Shown here piece by piece: positions 1-11,972 of a stretch of 64,000 nucleotides of DNA. The DNA is from Dryomyza anilis (taxonomy: Eukaryota; Arthropoda; Insecta; Diptera; Dryomyzidae): the NCBI GenBank assembly GCA_951804985.1, contig OX638130.1, positions 109,132,040-109,196,039 of the forward strand, in the 5' to 3' direction. Made by a program: the position numbers and the translations under genes. Below the pieces are notes generated by a model. The model did no database searches and was not told the origin of the DNA. It saw nothing but the letters and a program-made list of their open reading frames with translations. Each line of letters begins with the position of its first letter. Positions within the stretch are counted from its first letter, which is position 1.

Positions 1-1162
1 CTAAGCTATCCCAGCTCTGAACCCGGAAACCGGACCGTTACAATAGTAATTTCATTTTTGTTGTAGTTATTTATTTGCAATAAATTTGTCGAATTTGTTT
101 TTCTGCCTTTCTGCATGCAAATTAATAAAATTGGATGGTAAGAAAATTGCAATTAAAATTCTTGTCCCGTACCATAGTCAGTATAGTACCTACTATTTGC
201 ATATTACCCCCCTCACAGCACCTGGTGACAAATTTTTGCATTGGATTTGCGCTGTTATTTGGTACTGCTGCTGCATTTGAGTAGGTGTTGGCGTAGTTTT
301 TGTGACAGTGTTTTTATGAATTTATGGCAATGTTCTTGGTCACGTAGTGTGTCATGTGAGAAGAATTTCCTGTGAATATCTTGTGATTTATGCTATTTTA
401 TAATAGACAATGTTGCAAAATATCGGACACTCGACAGCTATAAAAAATGTAATACTAACTAACATAGAACTAAAGAAAATATGACGATTTTATTAAAGAT
501 CAAACCATGTTGAAGAGTTCATTATTGATAGTTGAAAAAAGAGAAAATGGAATGGGTTGTAAATTTTAATAATTGTGTGTTTTTTAGTAAATAAATTTAT
601 TATTTAACTTTATATTTTTAAACGCTATTTAATATATGTATATAAAATGATTTTTTTTTAAATAAGTTGACTTACCTTCTTCCATGTAATATATAGTCGG
701 ACATGTTTTGAACATGATTTGATCGAAATTTAAATATTTGACAACAAAACTTGATTTGATTTTGATTCACAAAACTTTAGTGGTTTTACTTTGATTAAAA
801 TAATTTTATTTTCTATTGTAAAATCATATTTTAGAACATAATAAAAACAAATTCCTTCGAAATGAATGTAAATATTGAAAGTTGGTTGTTGGATACTTTT
901 TATTTAAAACGATTATTCAATAATTTTCATTTTTGTCGACATATAAAATTTTTCACAAACATTATTTTTTTTTTACTCGCGCACTTTTTTTTGTTACATA
1001 GATAAACAGGACTATTTACTCAAATATGCGTGGACATTTTGAATTTTATTTTTAACTATTATTTTTTTCTTATGCGTATAAACTTCACTTCTTTCACTAT
1101 TAATTGATAATTATTTACTCAGTTTTTAATTTCATTTATTTATATTTTTATTTATAAACATA
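1..1162. other. AT-rich intergenic DNA, no gene seen
   Basis: No reading frame with credible codon use, no splice-site pairs and no RNA gene are visible. The last ~70 bases (about 1095-1162) recur almost identically at about 2240-2310, on the other side of the TIR element at 1163-2178. Confidence 0.6.
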
Positions 1163-2178
1163 TCGTCACTATCATGCCAAAGAGGCGAATGTGCAATTTT
1201 TGACATTTGCGTATTTTTTACATTTTTGAATGTAGTTTATCCTCAAGTATGCTGTGCTAAAATCGCGTGTCATTTTGTTGGGTATTTCAAGCCATAAAAG
1301 ACAAAACCAAAAGGGCGAATTTGAAAAATTGAAAAATCTTGTCATGCCAAAAGGGCGAATCTTTTCGTTTTTTCGCCATAACTTATTATTAGTATAAGAT
1401 AAAATAGTAGTATAAAGGCATTTATTATTTGCTTTCAAAGCACCTATTGATCTGCAATATTATTTAAAAATTATTATACCAAACATTTTTTCCTGCAAGT
1501 AACAAATGGCAAATAAAGGTATGACAAAATATTTTTAATTAATGATGCAGATCGATAGGTGCTTTAAAAACAAACAATAAATGCCTTTACATCACTATTT
1601 TATCTTGTACCATTAAAGAGTTATAGCAAAAAAATGAAAAGATTCGCCCTTTTGGCATGACAAGATTTTCAATTTTTCCAAATTCTTCGTTTTATTGCTA
1701 TAATTTTTTTATTGGTGCAAGATATAATAGTGGTGTTGAGGTATTAATTGTTTGTTTTTAAAGCCCCTATCGAACTGCAGCATTATTTAAAAATATATTG
1801 CCAAACATTTTTTCCTGCAAATAACAAATGGTAAATTAATGTTTGACAAAAATTTTAACTAATGATGCAGTTCAATAGGTGCTTTAAAAACAAACAATTA
1901 ATTCCTCTACATTACTATTTTATCTTGTGCTAATAAAAAGTTATATCATAAAAAACAAAAATATGTGCGTTTTATATGTTCGTATTTATAATGCAGTAGG
2001 TTGTCCAAATCTAAAGATATTTTATATACGTTATAATAATTGACAAATAAACTAAAATAACAGAAAAAATTAAAGAAAATATAAAATTTTCTAATTTTTA
2101 AAGCACTTCAAACTTTAAAATTTGATTTCCCAACATTTTTAAAAATGCACATTCGCCCCTTTGGCATGACAGTGACGA
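1163..2178. mobile_element. TIR DNA transposon without coding capacity, TA target duplication
   Basis: The two ends are near-perfect inverted repeats of about 38 bp. The left reads TCGTCACTATCATGCC and onward; the reverse complement of the right differs at only a few bases (ACTATC/ACTGTC, AGAGG/AGGGG). Both ends are bordered by TA (1161-1162 and 2179-2180), as expected for Tc1/mariner-like elements. The interior has subterminal copies of ATGCCAAAAGGGCGAAT near 1343-1363 and, inverted, near 1643-1660, and no transposase frame. A related end fragment lies in a Pvf1 intron near 63592-63640. Superfamily assignment is inferred from the TA duplication only. Confidence 0.75.
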
Positions 2179-2239
2179 TATTATAAATATTATTTTTATT
2201 TTATTAAAGACTTTTTAAACTATTTCTATTTTCTAATTT

Positions 2240-2315
2240 TTTTCACTATTAATTGATAATTATTTTCTTAGTTTTTCATTTCATTTATTTATTTATAAAC
2301 ATATTATTATAATTA
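2240..2315. repeat. Direct duplication of the 1095-1162 flank
   Basis: The run 'cactattaattgataatta' and the following ~45 bases, ending in 'tttataaacatat', are nearly the same as 1095-1162. The two copies flank the TIR element at 1163-2178, so the element sits inside, or at the edge of, a local direct repeat. Confidence 0.6.
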
Positions 2316-3111
2316 TTATTTTTTATTTTTATTTTATTAAAGATTTTTAAACAAGCACTTTTTTTCACACATATTTTTGACACATTTTTAACTGCGACGT
2401 CAACCTTTACAAACAAATGGCCACTGTTGAAAACTTTAAAAACACGGTCTACAGGCACCACAATTATGTCAAAATATAAAGAATCATTATTAAATGATAC
2501 GAAAATGTATAAAATGTATTTTAAACAACATTTAATGTAATTATTTCAACTTTTTCACCTTTTTCTAACAATTTGCAAAAATATTTCACGCAAAAAACCT
2601 TCACCTCGCATGACCGAAACCAACAAGAACAAACTAATGTGAATGTGAACTCAAAAGCAGGAGAGTAAAAAACAACAATGCATGCAGAGAACAGTTATGC
2701 ATTTATTGTTGTTGTTGTCAGTCACTCAGTGTTGACTCAGTGTTTGTGAAACTTCTTTTTAAATCATATTTTACTTGATGAATATTAATTTAAACTTTGA
2801 AAATAGTAGAGTAAAAAATTAATATCTATTTAGTCGAATTCTAAATAAATACTCCCAAAACTTTTTTTATGGATTTTTCAAGATACATTTTTTTTGTCTC
2901 TCAAAAATAATTTGTGGAAATATTTATTCTAAATTTTAATAATTATTTAACAAATATCTTGATATATCTGACAATTACAATATATCTATCAAATTATTGG
3001 AACAAGTTGATCAATTAAAAAGTATTTCAACTACTTATTTTTTAAATATTAATCAATAATCTTATAACTAATACAAGTATTTTAACAAATGTCATTTTCA
3101 AATTAAAATGG
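2316..3111. other. Intergenic, nothing recognised
   Basis: AT-rich sequence without supported genes. A short inverted repeat (ACAACAATGCAT near 2672 against ATGCATTTATTGTTGT near 2697) is the only structure I noted. Confidence 0.5.
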
Positions 3112-3357
3112 GGCTATGGACAACATCTTTTCATAGAAACATTTTTCTATATAGCACGCTACCTCTCGGCAGTAAATGGCAATCCTACGAGAGTAAAACA
3201 TTGCCTATGAAAAAGCTCTCACCCGCCTTTCGAATTCAGCATTAAAATATAGGTCCTACCACTTTGATTACAAATATAGCACGCACAGCTCAAAATAGTG
3301 AAAGAGCTCGGTCTAAGTTTTTATTGGTCGATAGCGTCAAACTATTATTATTATCTT
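3112..3357 (+). mobile_element. tRNA-derived SINE, 5'-truncated copy
   Basis: The body of the SINE family is recognised by the shared blocks 'caacatcttttcatagaaac', 'ctacctctcggcagtaaatg' and 'gcctatga..agctctcaccc', and by the 3' end 'caaactattattatta'. The tRNA-like head is missing. Compared with the copy at 31585-31888 it is degraded but collinear. Confidence 0.75.
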
Positions 3358-3365
3358 CTTTATTT

Positions 3366-4085
3366 TCTATATATATATAAAAGAACAAGTCCGGATTGAC
3401 TGACTGATCACTCAACGCCCAGACGAAACCCTTAGACCAAGAAACATGAAATTTGGACAAGGTATTCATCTCACGACGTAGGCGCGCACTAAGGCGGAAT
3501 TTAATGAAATTTGACACACTGATGTATATTGTGGTTGTTTATCGTTTTACCAAATATATGCGGAATTTGGCCACGAGGCGGAGCAATGCCATATAACCAA
3601 AACATTAAAATAAAGTACTATAACTCCTGACTTACTAAGAGCAGAGTTATAAAAATAGAAACAAAGGATCATATTATAATAATAAAATACCACTTTGAGT
3701 TATGCGTGTTATACTTGTACTCAAAGTGGTGGGACCTACAATTTATTGCCGACTCCGAACGGCGGGTGAGAGCTTTTCATAGGCAATGTTTTTGCTCTCG
3801 TAGGTTTGCCATTTACTGCCGAGAGGTAGCGCGGTGTAGAAAAATGTTTCTATGAAAAGATGTTGTTAGCCCCAGTCCAGGCCCCAGTCCAACCTTTCGG
3901 CTCGCAGTCCAACGCACTAACCTTGAGCTACCGACGCTACAGGATCATATTAAACATTGTAATCTTCACGTAGAATGTGAGCGGGATTGTAGAAAGGGCG
4001 TGGCACGTGAACGGGAAAAATTGCGACATAGGCATGCACTAAAAGGGGAAAAAGGGGCGTAAATGTATCCTAAATGTATTGTAAA
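3366..4085 (+). repeat. Dispersed repeat starting TCTATATATATATAAAAG, split by a SINE
   Basis: It starts with a TCTATATATATATAAAA run followed by 'gactgactgatcactcaacg' and 'atgaaatttggacaaggtat'. I associate that sequence type with common dispersed repeats, possibly Helitron-derived, in fly genomes. It is interrupted by the SINE at 3677-3940 and appears to resume afterwards with a similar phrase ('cgacataggcatgcactaa', compare 'cgtaggcgcgcactaagg' upstream). The end is uncertain. Confidence 0.45.
3677..3940 (-). mobile_element. tRNA-derived SINE with 12-bp target duplication
   Basis: Read on the minus strand it starts with a tRNA-like head (GTAGCGTCGGTAGCTCAAGG, then GTTGGACTGCGAGCCGAAAG) and runs into the SINE body. 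AGGATCATATTA occurs at 3665-3676 and again at 3941-3952, a perfect 12-bp target-site duplication that fixes the borders. The 3' tail is an A/T-rich TAATAA run. The B-box region is partly disrupted by a short duplication of 'ccccagtcca'. Confidence 0.85.
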
Positions 4086-4264
4086 GCTATCCTTACTTTA
4101 AAAAGATATAATTTGAAGGACTATTTAACATTACCAAGTTATCTGGAAAGTTTCATATGACTCAAATTTCCAAGGTTATATAAATCTAGAAGATTCAACA
4201 TTACCATTTGGTGTGGAGAAAATATATTAAACTTCAAAATAATTGATGTTTGCAATACATAATC

Positions 4265-4302
4265 GCATGATACAAATATTTATACAAATATTTGTATCAT
4301 GC
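4265..4302. repeat. Perfect 17-bp palindrome with 4-base loop
   Basis: GCATGATACAAATATTT at 4265-4281 is exactly the reverse complement of 4286-4302, with ATAC between them. It could form a hairpin or cruciform. No gene is attached. Confidence 0.8.
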
Positions 4303-6584
4303 ATAATCGTAAATTTGAAAAATGGTTGCTAGCAATATTTATCGTATTTGACGGATGTTTGAGAGATGGTTGTCTCAAAGACGATCTAAATAATTTGTAA
4401 ATAACTTAATATTTAGGCAGAGAGTATCATTTGATATAGAGTTTCCTTCCGAGTTTGCTGGCGTCGCTGCCGAAAACATTGGTTATGTGGAATAGGAATT
4501 TTACAGATTGAAGTTAACAGAGGAAAACAGTGCACAAAACTGGATCTGTCCGCGGCTAATTTGCAACCAAAATTCCCAAGATATATTGCAATACAACGCC
4601 TTATAAATTTTAATAATTTTTCTGTCCAAAAATGTGGCAGAAAACATCATAATATTGATTTGAAAATGTGTCTGTTGACAACATTTTCGATTCAATTTCC
4701 ACATAAGCAATGTTTGAATTTATTTGACAAAAATGGCAGCGAAACCACCTGTATGGAAACTCTATATCAAATATATACTCTCTGATTTAGGGCTGTGATA
4801 TTTCTGGCAATCATCTTTGTTTTCTTAGTGTACGATGAATCATAGCTCATTGTTAAGTTCATTAAATTCTATATTATTTGACAACATTACTATTGTTTTT
4901 TTTTTGTGAAGATTTAACTTTTGTTTTTCTTATATTTATCTATATGTTTATGTTTTCAACATACGCCGCAATAAATAACGAATTCTTCAAAAAACGATTC
5001 TAAAAATCAAATTTATGTGTGACATATATTATACTGTCTAATTATAGCCATGATGCCAAAAATAAATACTTTTTGCTTGCATATACATATTTTATAATGC
5101 AAAATATCTCAAACACAAAAGTTTTGTCAAATGTTTTTGGAAAACAGCTCATCATCATTGTCATTATGATCTGAAAAAATGTATTTGATATTGAACATTT
5201 TTTTGGGGGGGTAAGTAGTTGGTGTAGAACACTGCTGGGTGGGTGGTTAGATCGTCAAATGGAGGCGCGCGCGCACGTCAAAAATGGCGTCGCCAATAAT
5301 GACAGCAGCACCAAAAGCACCAGAGATGATGCGGTTGTGATGTTATTTTTGACAGCTAATTGTATTGTTTTGTTTCTCGACAACCAAGGCAAACAAAACT
5401 TTTTAACAACGTAAACAAACTGTCAAAAATAATAGCGTAAAAAGTGAAGAATAAATAAATATCACAGCAACGCACAATTGAACAAATAATTATAAATTAA
5501 AAAAATAATTTGAATGCGCGCCATCAAATTTAATTCAAATTTTGATTTGAAATATACAAAAAAAAATACATATATTGTTTATTATTTTTTATTTTGTTCA
5601 TTTTCTATTTCCATTTAATGTACATTTCAATTGACTATAAATTAATAATTATTACAATTGCTGGCTAGTTTTATTGCATTGCAGTTAGAACAACAGTTTT
5701 GCAGTTTTGTTCGGACTGCCTTTGATCTCGCAAATTATTACTTTGAATTTTCGGGGGCAATACTATAAATTTTGTATGTTCTTCGAAATTGTATTTGTGT
5801 TATTTTGTCTTATTTTGTATTATTCTGTTGCGTTATTTTGAACCAGTCCTGATAACACTGATCTGACTTTTGATTTGGGGTAACTTACAGGAAATGTTTT
5901 ACAAAAAAAAAAGCTAGGATTAAATTTAAAAAACGAAAAATGTTGATTCTTTGACACTTCAATTTTCTATTGAAAAATATTCTTTTTATTTTAAGAAAGT
6001 TTCGCAAAAGAAACTCTAGATTATACATTTTTACAGACTCGATGATGTTAAAACTTCTTTCATGAGAGAATACGAGATATATTCTATGAAATTTCAACAA
6101 ATTTATAAAAACGAAAATTTTTTAAAATTTTTACAGTATCGATGATGTTAAAACTTTGTTCATGATAGAATCAGAGAAATACTAATTTTATGTCTCTATT
6201 CCACATAGTACCCGTGACAAAATTTCTAGCATTTCTCGGGAATATTTCCGGCTAACACACAGATAAATGGAATAAAATGGGGAGTGTATAGCATGTAGTA
6301 AAATTTTATGGAATTTTAAAGACAGATTCACTCCATATCAGAAAACAAGCTGTTCGTAGAAATTAGAAAAGATTAGCCGTATTTCGCATCCGTCCCTGCT
6401 CAGAATACGATAAGGCATCCCTACTAACGGCCACCTAAAATGATGCTGATCAGGGCCGACTAGGGTTATCCTAATTTCAAATCCACGTAAGGAAACCGGA
6501 CCCAACCTTCGAAAAACTGATGTGACACTTTTGCAAAAAACCATCCAATCAGCTTTTTTTATGAATATAATATAAAATTGGATA
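4303..6584. other. Intergenic, no gene; short tandem duplication near 6030-6190
   Basis: No coding signal. A unit containing 'tcgatgatgttaaaact' followed by 'ttcatga.agaat' occurs at about 6037-6080 and again at about 6134-6172, a degenerate ~97-bp tandem duplication. Part of 6380-6490 resembles, inverted, the interior of the element at 38435-38731 (shared 'tacgtggattt.aaatta.ga'). Confidence 0.45.
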
Positions 6585-6797
6585 CACCCAGAAAAAAATT
6601 CTCTCAAATACCATTAAAATTGGTCAATGGGACAATTATTGATTTAATAGTATACAAAAAATAAATATTTTCATATAAACTCAATGGAAATGTCATGGTA
6701 TTGTAAATAATATATGTCATGGTAAAATAATAATTTATCCTATTGACTATTTTTAATAGTAAAAAACTATTATTTATATAATATTTTTTTCTGAGTG
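6585..6797. mobile_element. MITE of the CACCCAGAAAAAAAT family (copy 1)
   Basis: The termini are CACCCAGAAAAAAAT and, inverted, the close variant CACTCAGAAAAAAATAT. TA lies on each side (6583-6584 and 6798-6799). The interior holds 'ccattaaaattggtcaatgg' and 'aaactcaatggaaatgtcat', shared with the copy at 7318-7536 in the opposite orientation. No protein is encoded. Confidence 0.8.
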
Positions 6798-7019
6798 TAG
6801 CAAAATTATTCTAATAAAATAAAATATTCTAATAAATAAATTTTAAGCTCACTTGCAAAAGATATAAAAATTTACCACATTTTTAAATATTTGAAAACGT
6901 TGACTTTTTGTCATGGGAAAAGTTATTGAGAAACCTTTGGTCACAAAACTATTTTTTGTGTGAAAGGTCTCAACTTTGGTAAAAGCAGTTTAAGAAGAAT
7001 TTAAATATACATCGAATTA

Positions 7020-7193
7020 TATAGGGTAGTATAAAGGTAAGATCAGGAAACTTTATCAGGCAACTTTGTCATGATAACAACTTCTAATATCGTCAAGTTT
7101 TGAATCAGGCACTGATTAAAACCCCTGATTTCAAATCAGGCTCCCTGATCAGACAATGATCGCATCCTGATCTAAATTTCCACCCGGGTTGTG
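7020..7193. repeat. Fragment related to the CCCGAGTGGAAATT element
   Basis: It ends 'aatttccacccgggt', matching the terminal repeat of the element at 38435-38731 with one change. It carries the same 'cctgat.ag' phrases, including the palindrome CCTGATTTCAAATCAGG. The left border is not visible. Confidence 0.4.
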
Positions 7194-7317
7194 ATACAAA
7201 CTCCGCCATTGTCTGTTTAAAATATATCGAAAAATGCTTATAAACTGTTTCGACCCTGTTATAAATGTTGTATGTGGTAATGTCAAATTTTTGGTTTATT
7301 TTATAAAAGCACGACTA

Positions 7318-7536
7318 CACCCAGAAAAAAATACTATATAAATAATAGTTTTTTACTATTAAAAATAGTCAATAGGATAAATTATATTTTTAATCGGAAA
7401 ATACCATTAAGTACTAGAAAATACTATGACATTGCCATTGAGTTTATATGAACAGATTTATTTTTTGTATACTATTAAATCAATAATTGTCCTTTTGACC
7501 AATTTTAATGGGATTTGAGGGAATTTTTTCTGGGTG
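7318..7536. mobile_element. MITE of the CACCCAGAAAAAAAT family (copy 2, inverted)
   Basis: CACCCAGAAAAAAATACTAT at the left and TTTTTTCTGGGTG at the right are flanked by TA at 7316-7317 and 7537-7538. Its interior is the inverted, diverged counterpart of 6585-6797 ('actattaaaaatagtcaata', 'ttgaccaattttaatggga'). Confidence 0.85.
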
Positions 7537-7682
7537 TACGAAGTTGATTTAAGTATTTCGTCAGACAATTGATGTAAGTACTAAATATTTGAACATTCAC
7601 ATGTCAAAATCTGTAAAAACTTCACTTTCTTAAAAAATTTAAATTGTTTTTTCAGACTCAGAAAACAATTTTTTATTTGAAA

Positions 7683-9340
7683 CCATGGAGGGAAAAAACT
7701 TCTAAAATCCAGAAGGAATCAAGAAATTTTAGTACAACTAAATGTAAACATTCTGGATTTTAAGAAACAGACACACTTAGTTATCAAAAAAGGAATTATT
7801 CGTGATAATGTTGTTGCTGTTTCTTCTCAAAATTTGTTGTCTGTTTTATCTGTAATATTTTTTTTTTATACAAATTAACCAACGCTCAGGGGATACCCCC
7901 TATACATGCAATGCACAGTGTTGATCGTAAGAAGGGATGATAGGTTAAATGGAGGGGGGAAAGATGGAATAGTGTCGGTGAATGTTTGTTTTGAACTTGC
8001 CAATATCGAAAATTTCGGGAAAAACGGACGCAGGGAGATTGTTCCAAAAACGTGTCGTGCGACTGAAAAACGAATTCTCTCTATAATGCGTAGTTCTCTT
8101 GAGAGCCGAGTGGACTACGAAGGGGTGGGCTTGGTTTGATGCCCGAGTAGAACGAGAAAACACACGACCTGGTGGAATCAGGCCATGTATTTCCCTCGAA
8201 CACTTTCCGTTGTAATACCTATAAAACAGGCTTACACACCCAACGGTCCTTCGGTGCTCAAGAGAACCAATAGACGATGAAATATTTTCATCCCCTATTA
8301 AATATATCGCACGTTGCTGTACTCGGTCCAGGAACTCTAAGGAGGATTTTGAAGCTCCTGCCCAAATGTGCGAATTGAATTCCATTTTAGGCCGAATATA
8401 GGTAGTGTAGAGAGTGCGTAAGTCAGCAGGAGTGAAGTATGTTTTACACCGTTTTAAAAAACCGAGGCACTTGGCCGCTTCTTTCGACACATTAAATATG
8501 TGATCATTCCAACGGAGATCACATTGAATTGATATGCCCAGAACGTCAAGAGCAGCCGACTGCGCAATATCCACAATACCCATATAGAGGGGAGGAAGGG
8601 GTGAATCCATTCTTTTGTGAGATAACAGACAACATTGGGTCTTGCTTGCATTAAAATCTACTCTATTTGCAACACCCCACTCGGAGATTGATTTAAGGTC
8701 ATTATTGAGTGTGTCATTCATAGTGCGTTTTTTTCTCTCAATCTCCAAAGAGTTAGGACGGAACCCTGCGGAACTCCAGAATTGATGAAATGTTGTTCTG
8801 AAAAAACACCATCTATCGCAACTCGTATTGAACGACCCTGGAGAAAACTCGATATCCATCGAGTAAAAGATTTCCCGACATCAAATGCAATTAGTTTTGA
8901 AACGAGGGCTTTATGCCACACTCGATCAAAGTAACTAATATCAATTATTATTTATATGCAGACATTATGTCCATAGGTATCTAAAAATTTACTAAGAGAA
9001 ATTATTCTTGATATGCAGATGTTTTTTCCTTTTCGTCCTTTTTTTAGTTCATTTTGTAGTAGTTCTAGAACTAGATCTTTTCCGACTAGAACTCCTTTTT
9101 CCAATTGGTTGAACACGTGTTCTTTATGCGAAGAAACAGCAACAATTTGGTTTATAATAAAAAACAAAGTTTTTAAAATCCAGGAGAATAAATCTTATAT
9201 ACCTTTTTGATAACTGAGGAATTTTCTCTTAATATTAAGATTATAAATTCTAGAATTTTAGTAGCATTTTATTGCTTTACTTTGTTTTGTTCGTTGGTTT
9301 AAAATACAAACAGTATTCATTTTTTGTTAGTTCGACTATT
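7683..9340. mobile_element. TIR element (GGAGGGAAAAAA..TTCTAAAATCC family), split by a retroelement
   Basis: The left end, from 7683, matches the complete copy at 52401-52977 ('ggagggaaaaaa.ttctaaa', 'ccagaaggaatcaagaa'). From about 8945 on, sequence again matches that copy ('gaacacgtgttc.ttatgcga', 'cagcaacaatt', 'aattttagtagcattttatt'). The piece between (7858-8943) is a non-LTR retrotransposon fragment. The right terminal repeat is not recognisable, so the end coordinate is approximate. Confidence 0.6.
7858..8943 (-). mobile_element. Non-LTR retrotransposon fragment with degenerate reverse transcriptase
   Basis: On the minus strand, about 8921-8760 encodes an RT segment ending in SGVPQGSVL, the conserved block just before the catalytic aspartates. 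In a second frame, 8750-7945 encodes the thumb and C-terminal part, including N-ASKTQCCL, DLRWNDHI, CLGFLKR, LRTLYTTYIRPKMEF and W-GASKSSLEFLDRVQ-RA, typical of Jockey-like insect elements. The catalytic FADD box that should lie between the two segments is missing and the frame changes there, so the copy is dead. The minus-strand 3' end near 7858 finishes in GGTTAATTTGTATAAAAAA, a poly(A)-like tail. The same 3' end recurs at 24167-24300. Clade assignment is from memory of motif style. Confidence 0.85.
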
Positions 9341-11036
9341 TAGTACAGAAAAAGATTTATAATTTATTGAAAGTCATTCACATTTATTAAAAAAAAAAAT
9401 ATTCTTTAAAAAATATTTTAAATTGAAAAATATTTTAGTTCGATATATATGGCAAAGTGAATTTAATGTGGCCTTAAATTAAAAATATACTCAAAAAAAA
9501 ATTGTATTGAAAACCATATACCATATAAAGGCAGTGCAATTAATGTCGTGGGTGTGAAAATGCATTTATACAGGGTGTTAACAATTTAATGTTCATATTT
9601 TTCACACTGCATAATGAATTCATAACATAAAAATAAACCAAAAAAAAAAAAATGAAAATTGAAAAATAAAAATGCAAATGCAATTAATTAAAAACACAAA
9701 ATATCAGAGCATCATTAAATAATATATATTTGTAATTTTTATATGCACGAGCACAAGAGATTTCTGAAACAGTTACGTTTGACAAATGTTGAATTTTCTG
9801 AATAATTGCAAATTATTTTATTTTATTTCATAAATACTCTAGTGTATTGTTTTATTTATACAGACAGAAACAGCTGTCTCCGCTATATTCTTTGAATGTT
9901 CGCATAAATTATGAATTTTGTGCAAAAAACTGAACAATTTTTCAAAATTACTTTTCAAAATATATCATCACATGCAGAGTAAAGGTTAAGCAACTTAATT
10001 TGTTTTAAGGCAAAAATATTTAAAATTATGATGAATGATTTATTAATGAGTTTACAGTATAAGGTACATAAATCACTTTGAAGAGGAAGCTGTACCATTA
10101 TTCAAAAAATGTAATGAATCCCTTACAAATTACGAAAAATTGATTTAGTGACAGCAAAATAATGAATTACTTTGCACAAAATCACAGACATAATTATAAT
10201 TATATATAATTAAAAATTATGAGAAATATAAATGTTTAATAATACATCAAATGTTACCAAAAGTTCAAGGTTTGTCTCAAGTTCAAAGGCTCACCGCAAG
10301 TTGGATTCTGTTTTTTTTTTTGTGTACATTATAACAGATTCATTTCGAAATACAACGTATTTGTAGATCTTTCTGATGAATACCATTCAAACAATATGGC
10401 GCCGAACTGTTTTAATTCAAATTTCATCGAAATATTAACAAAGCAATCAAGAACATTTTAAATAGACAAAACAATGTTTTGTAAAATGCCGTTTTTTTTT
10501 TTTGTTCTTCCTAAGATGAAGATCAACATCTGTTTAGTGTTAAATACAGCATGTGGTGGGTCAGCAATTGCAGTATTTGAATTATCAAAAATACAAAAAT
10601 TCCTTAAAAATTTTGTAAATATTTGAAAAAAAAAAAAGAAATCTAAAATCAACAAATTCTTTAAATCGTATTTTATAAAATTATAGCCATTTTCCAAAGT
10701 CTAATTTGCATATTAATCATATGCTTATAATTGTCACGACCATGATCGTAGCGCATGCATGATCACGTCAATAAGATTAAATATTTAAATAATAAAAAAA
10801 AATTAAATGTGAAAATCTGTAAATTTGCCATAGGTACAGCAAATACAAATCAAAACCAATCTTGCGTTAATTAATGTTAACGAATATACACGCCGCAAAC
10901 ACAAGAATATATCACGATCGCCATGGTTGACAGACGATTGGAAGTCACAAATCGATCGCATAATATTTACATGGATAGAAAAGATTTGCTTAAATGTATT
11001 TGTGAATGTAATTCAAAAGTAATACGAAATTACCTT
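9341..11036. other. AT-rich intergenic DNA, no gene seen
   Basis: No credible frame or RNA gene. Only short homopolymer runs and a pair of near-palindromic bits around 10735-10770 ('catgatcgtagcgcatgcat'). Confidence 0.5.
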
Positions 11037-11301
11037 ATATATCGTCGTTGTAGAACTAAAAGTCATTAAATACATTTTCGAAATGCCAAATATTCATCTA
11101 CAAAAAATCTTTATATATCTGTCAATTTTTAATCGATGATCTCAATTTTTTTACCACATTATAAGAAAATGTAAATCTATCAATTGATATTTCAATTTTA
11201 AAAATGCATCAATTATTTTTTATAATATTAATCAACAAACTCAATATTTAAGTTTTTCATAAAAATGTACTTGGTGATCTTTCGTTCTACAACGACGATA
11301 T
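11037..11301. mobile_element. MITE with TIR ATATCGTCGTTGTAGAAC
   Basis: ATATCGTCGTTGTAGAAC near the left end is repeated inverted at the right end (GTTCTACAACGACGATAT), followed inward by further partial pairing ('aaa.gtca..aaatacattt'). Both ends abut TA-rich sequence compatible with a TA duplication. About 265 bp, non-coding. Similar ends occur near 38295-38312 and 38804-38820. Confidence 0.7.
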
Positions 11302-11374
11302 ATTAAGAATGAAGTGTAATTACTTTATTATCAAAATTCACTATATTTTTGTTAAGATTTTAATAACATCCCAA

Positions 11375-11972
11375 CAAACATAGTTCCGATTGTATAAAAT
11401 TTCGATAACGTTTCGAATTCGTAACGATATCGTTAAATTTGAATAGAAAATATATTGAATTATTTATCAAAAAAAGCTGTTCAATGAAAAAATTTAATAA
11501 ATTTTAAAATTGGAAAAAATTTCGCAACTGTTAGAAACTTTTAAAATTTAGTAAGTATACAATATTTTGTTGCTGGATCGATAAACTAATTTTTAATCCC
11601 AAACTAGGTAAACAATTTTAATGTTGTGGATGCTATAGAATGCTTGGTGCACAGCTCTATGAAAGATAATTTCAAGGCAAATTAATTTAAATAGTATCGA
11701 AATTGAATAAGCTTTTCGAATTCGTTTCGATTTCGAAATTGAATAATTTTTCGAATTCGTCTAGATATCGAAGTTGATAATCGAAGTTGAATAAATTTTC
11801 GAATTCGTTTCGATATCGAGTATTCATACAATATCGATATCCTTAACGATAGAGCCATTATTTTCGAGAACGCTATCATTCTCGAATCGTTAACGATAGT
11901 CGAAAACGATAACAATGTTCGTTCAAACGATATCGTTTCGAATTCGTTTCGATATCGTTTGGTATGCTGGGA
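11375..11972. repeat. Repeat element with tandem TTCGAATTCGTTTCGATATC units
   Basis: Its borders resemble short inverted repeats (ATCCCAACA near 11375, TGCTGGGAT ending near 11972). The interior between about 11690 and 11830 holds at least three imperfect ~37-bp units built on 'tatcgaa.ttgaataa' and 'tttcgaattcgtttcgat'. A 12-base match to the left end (CATCCCAACAAA) also occurs near 45952. Confidence 0.5.
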
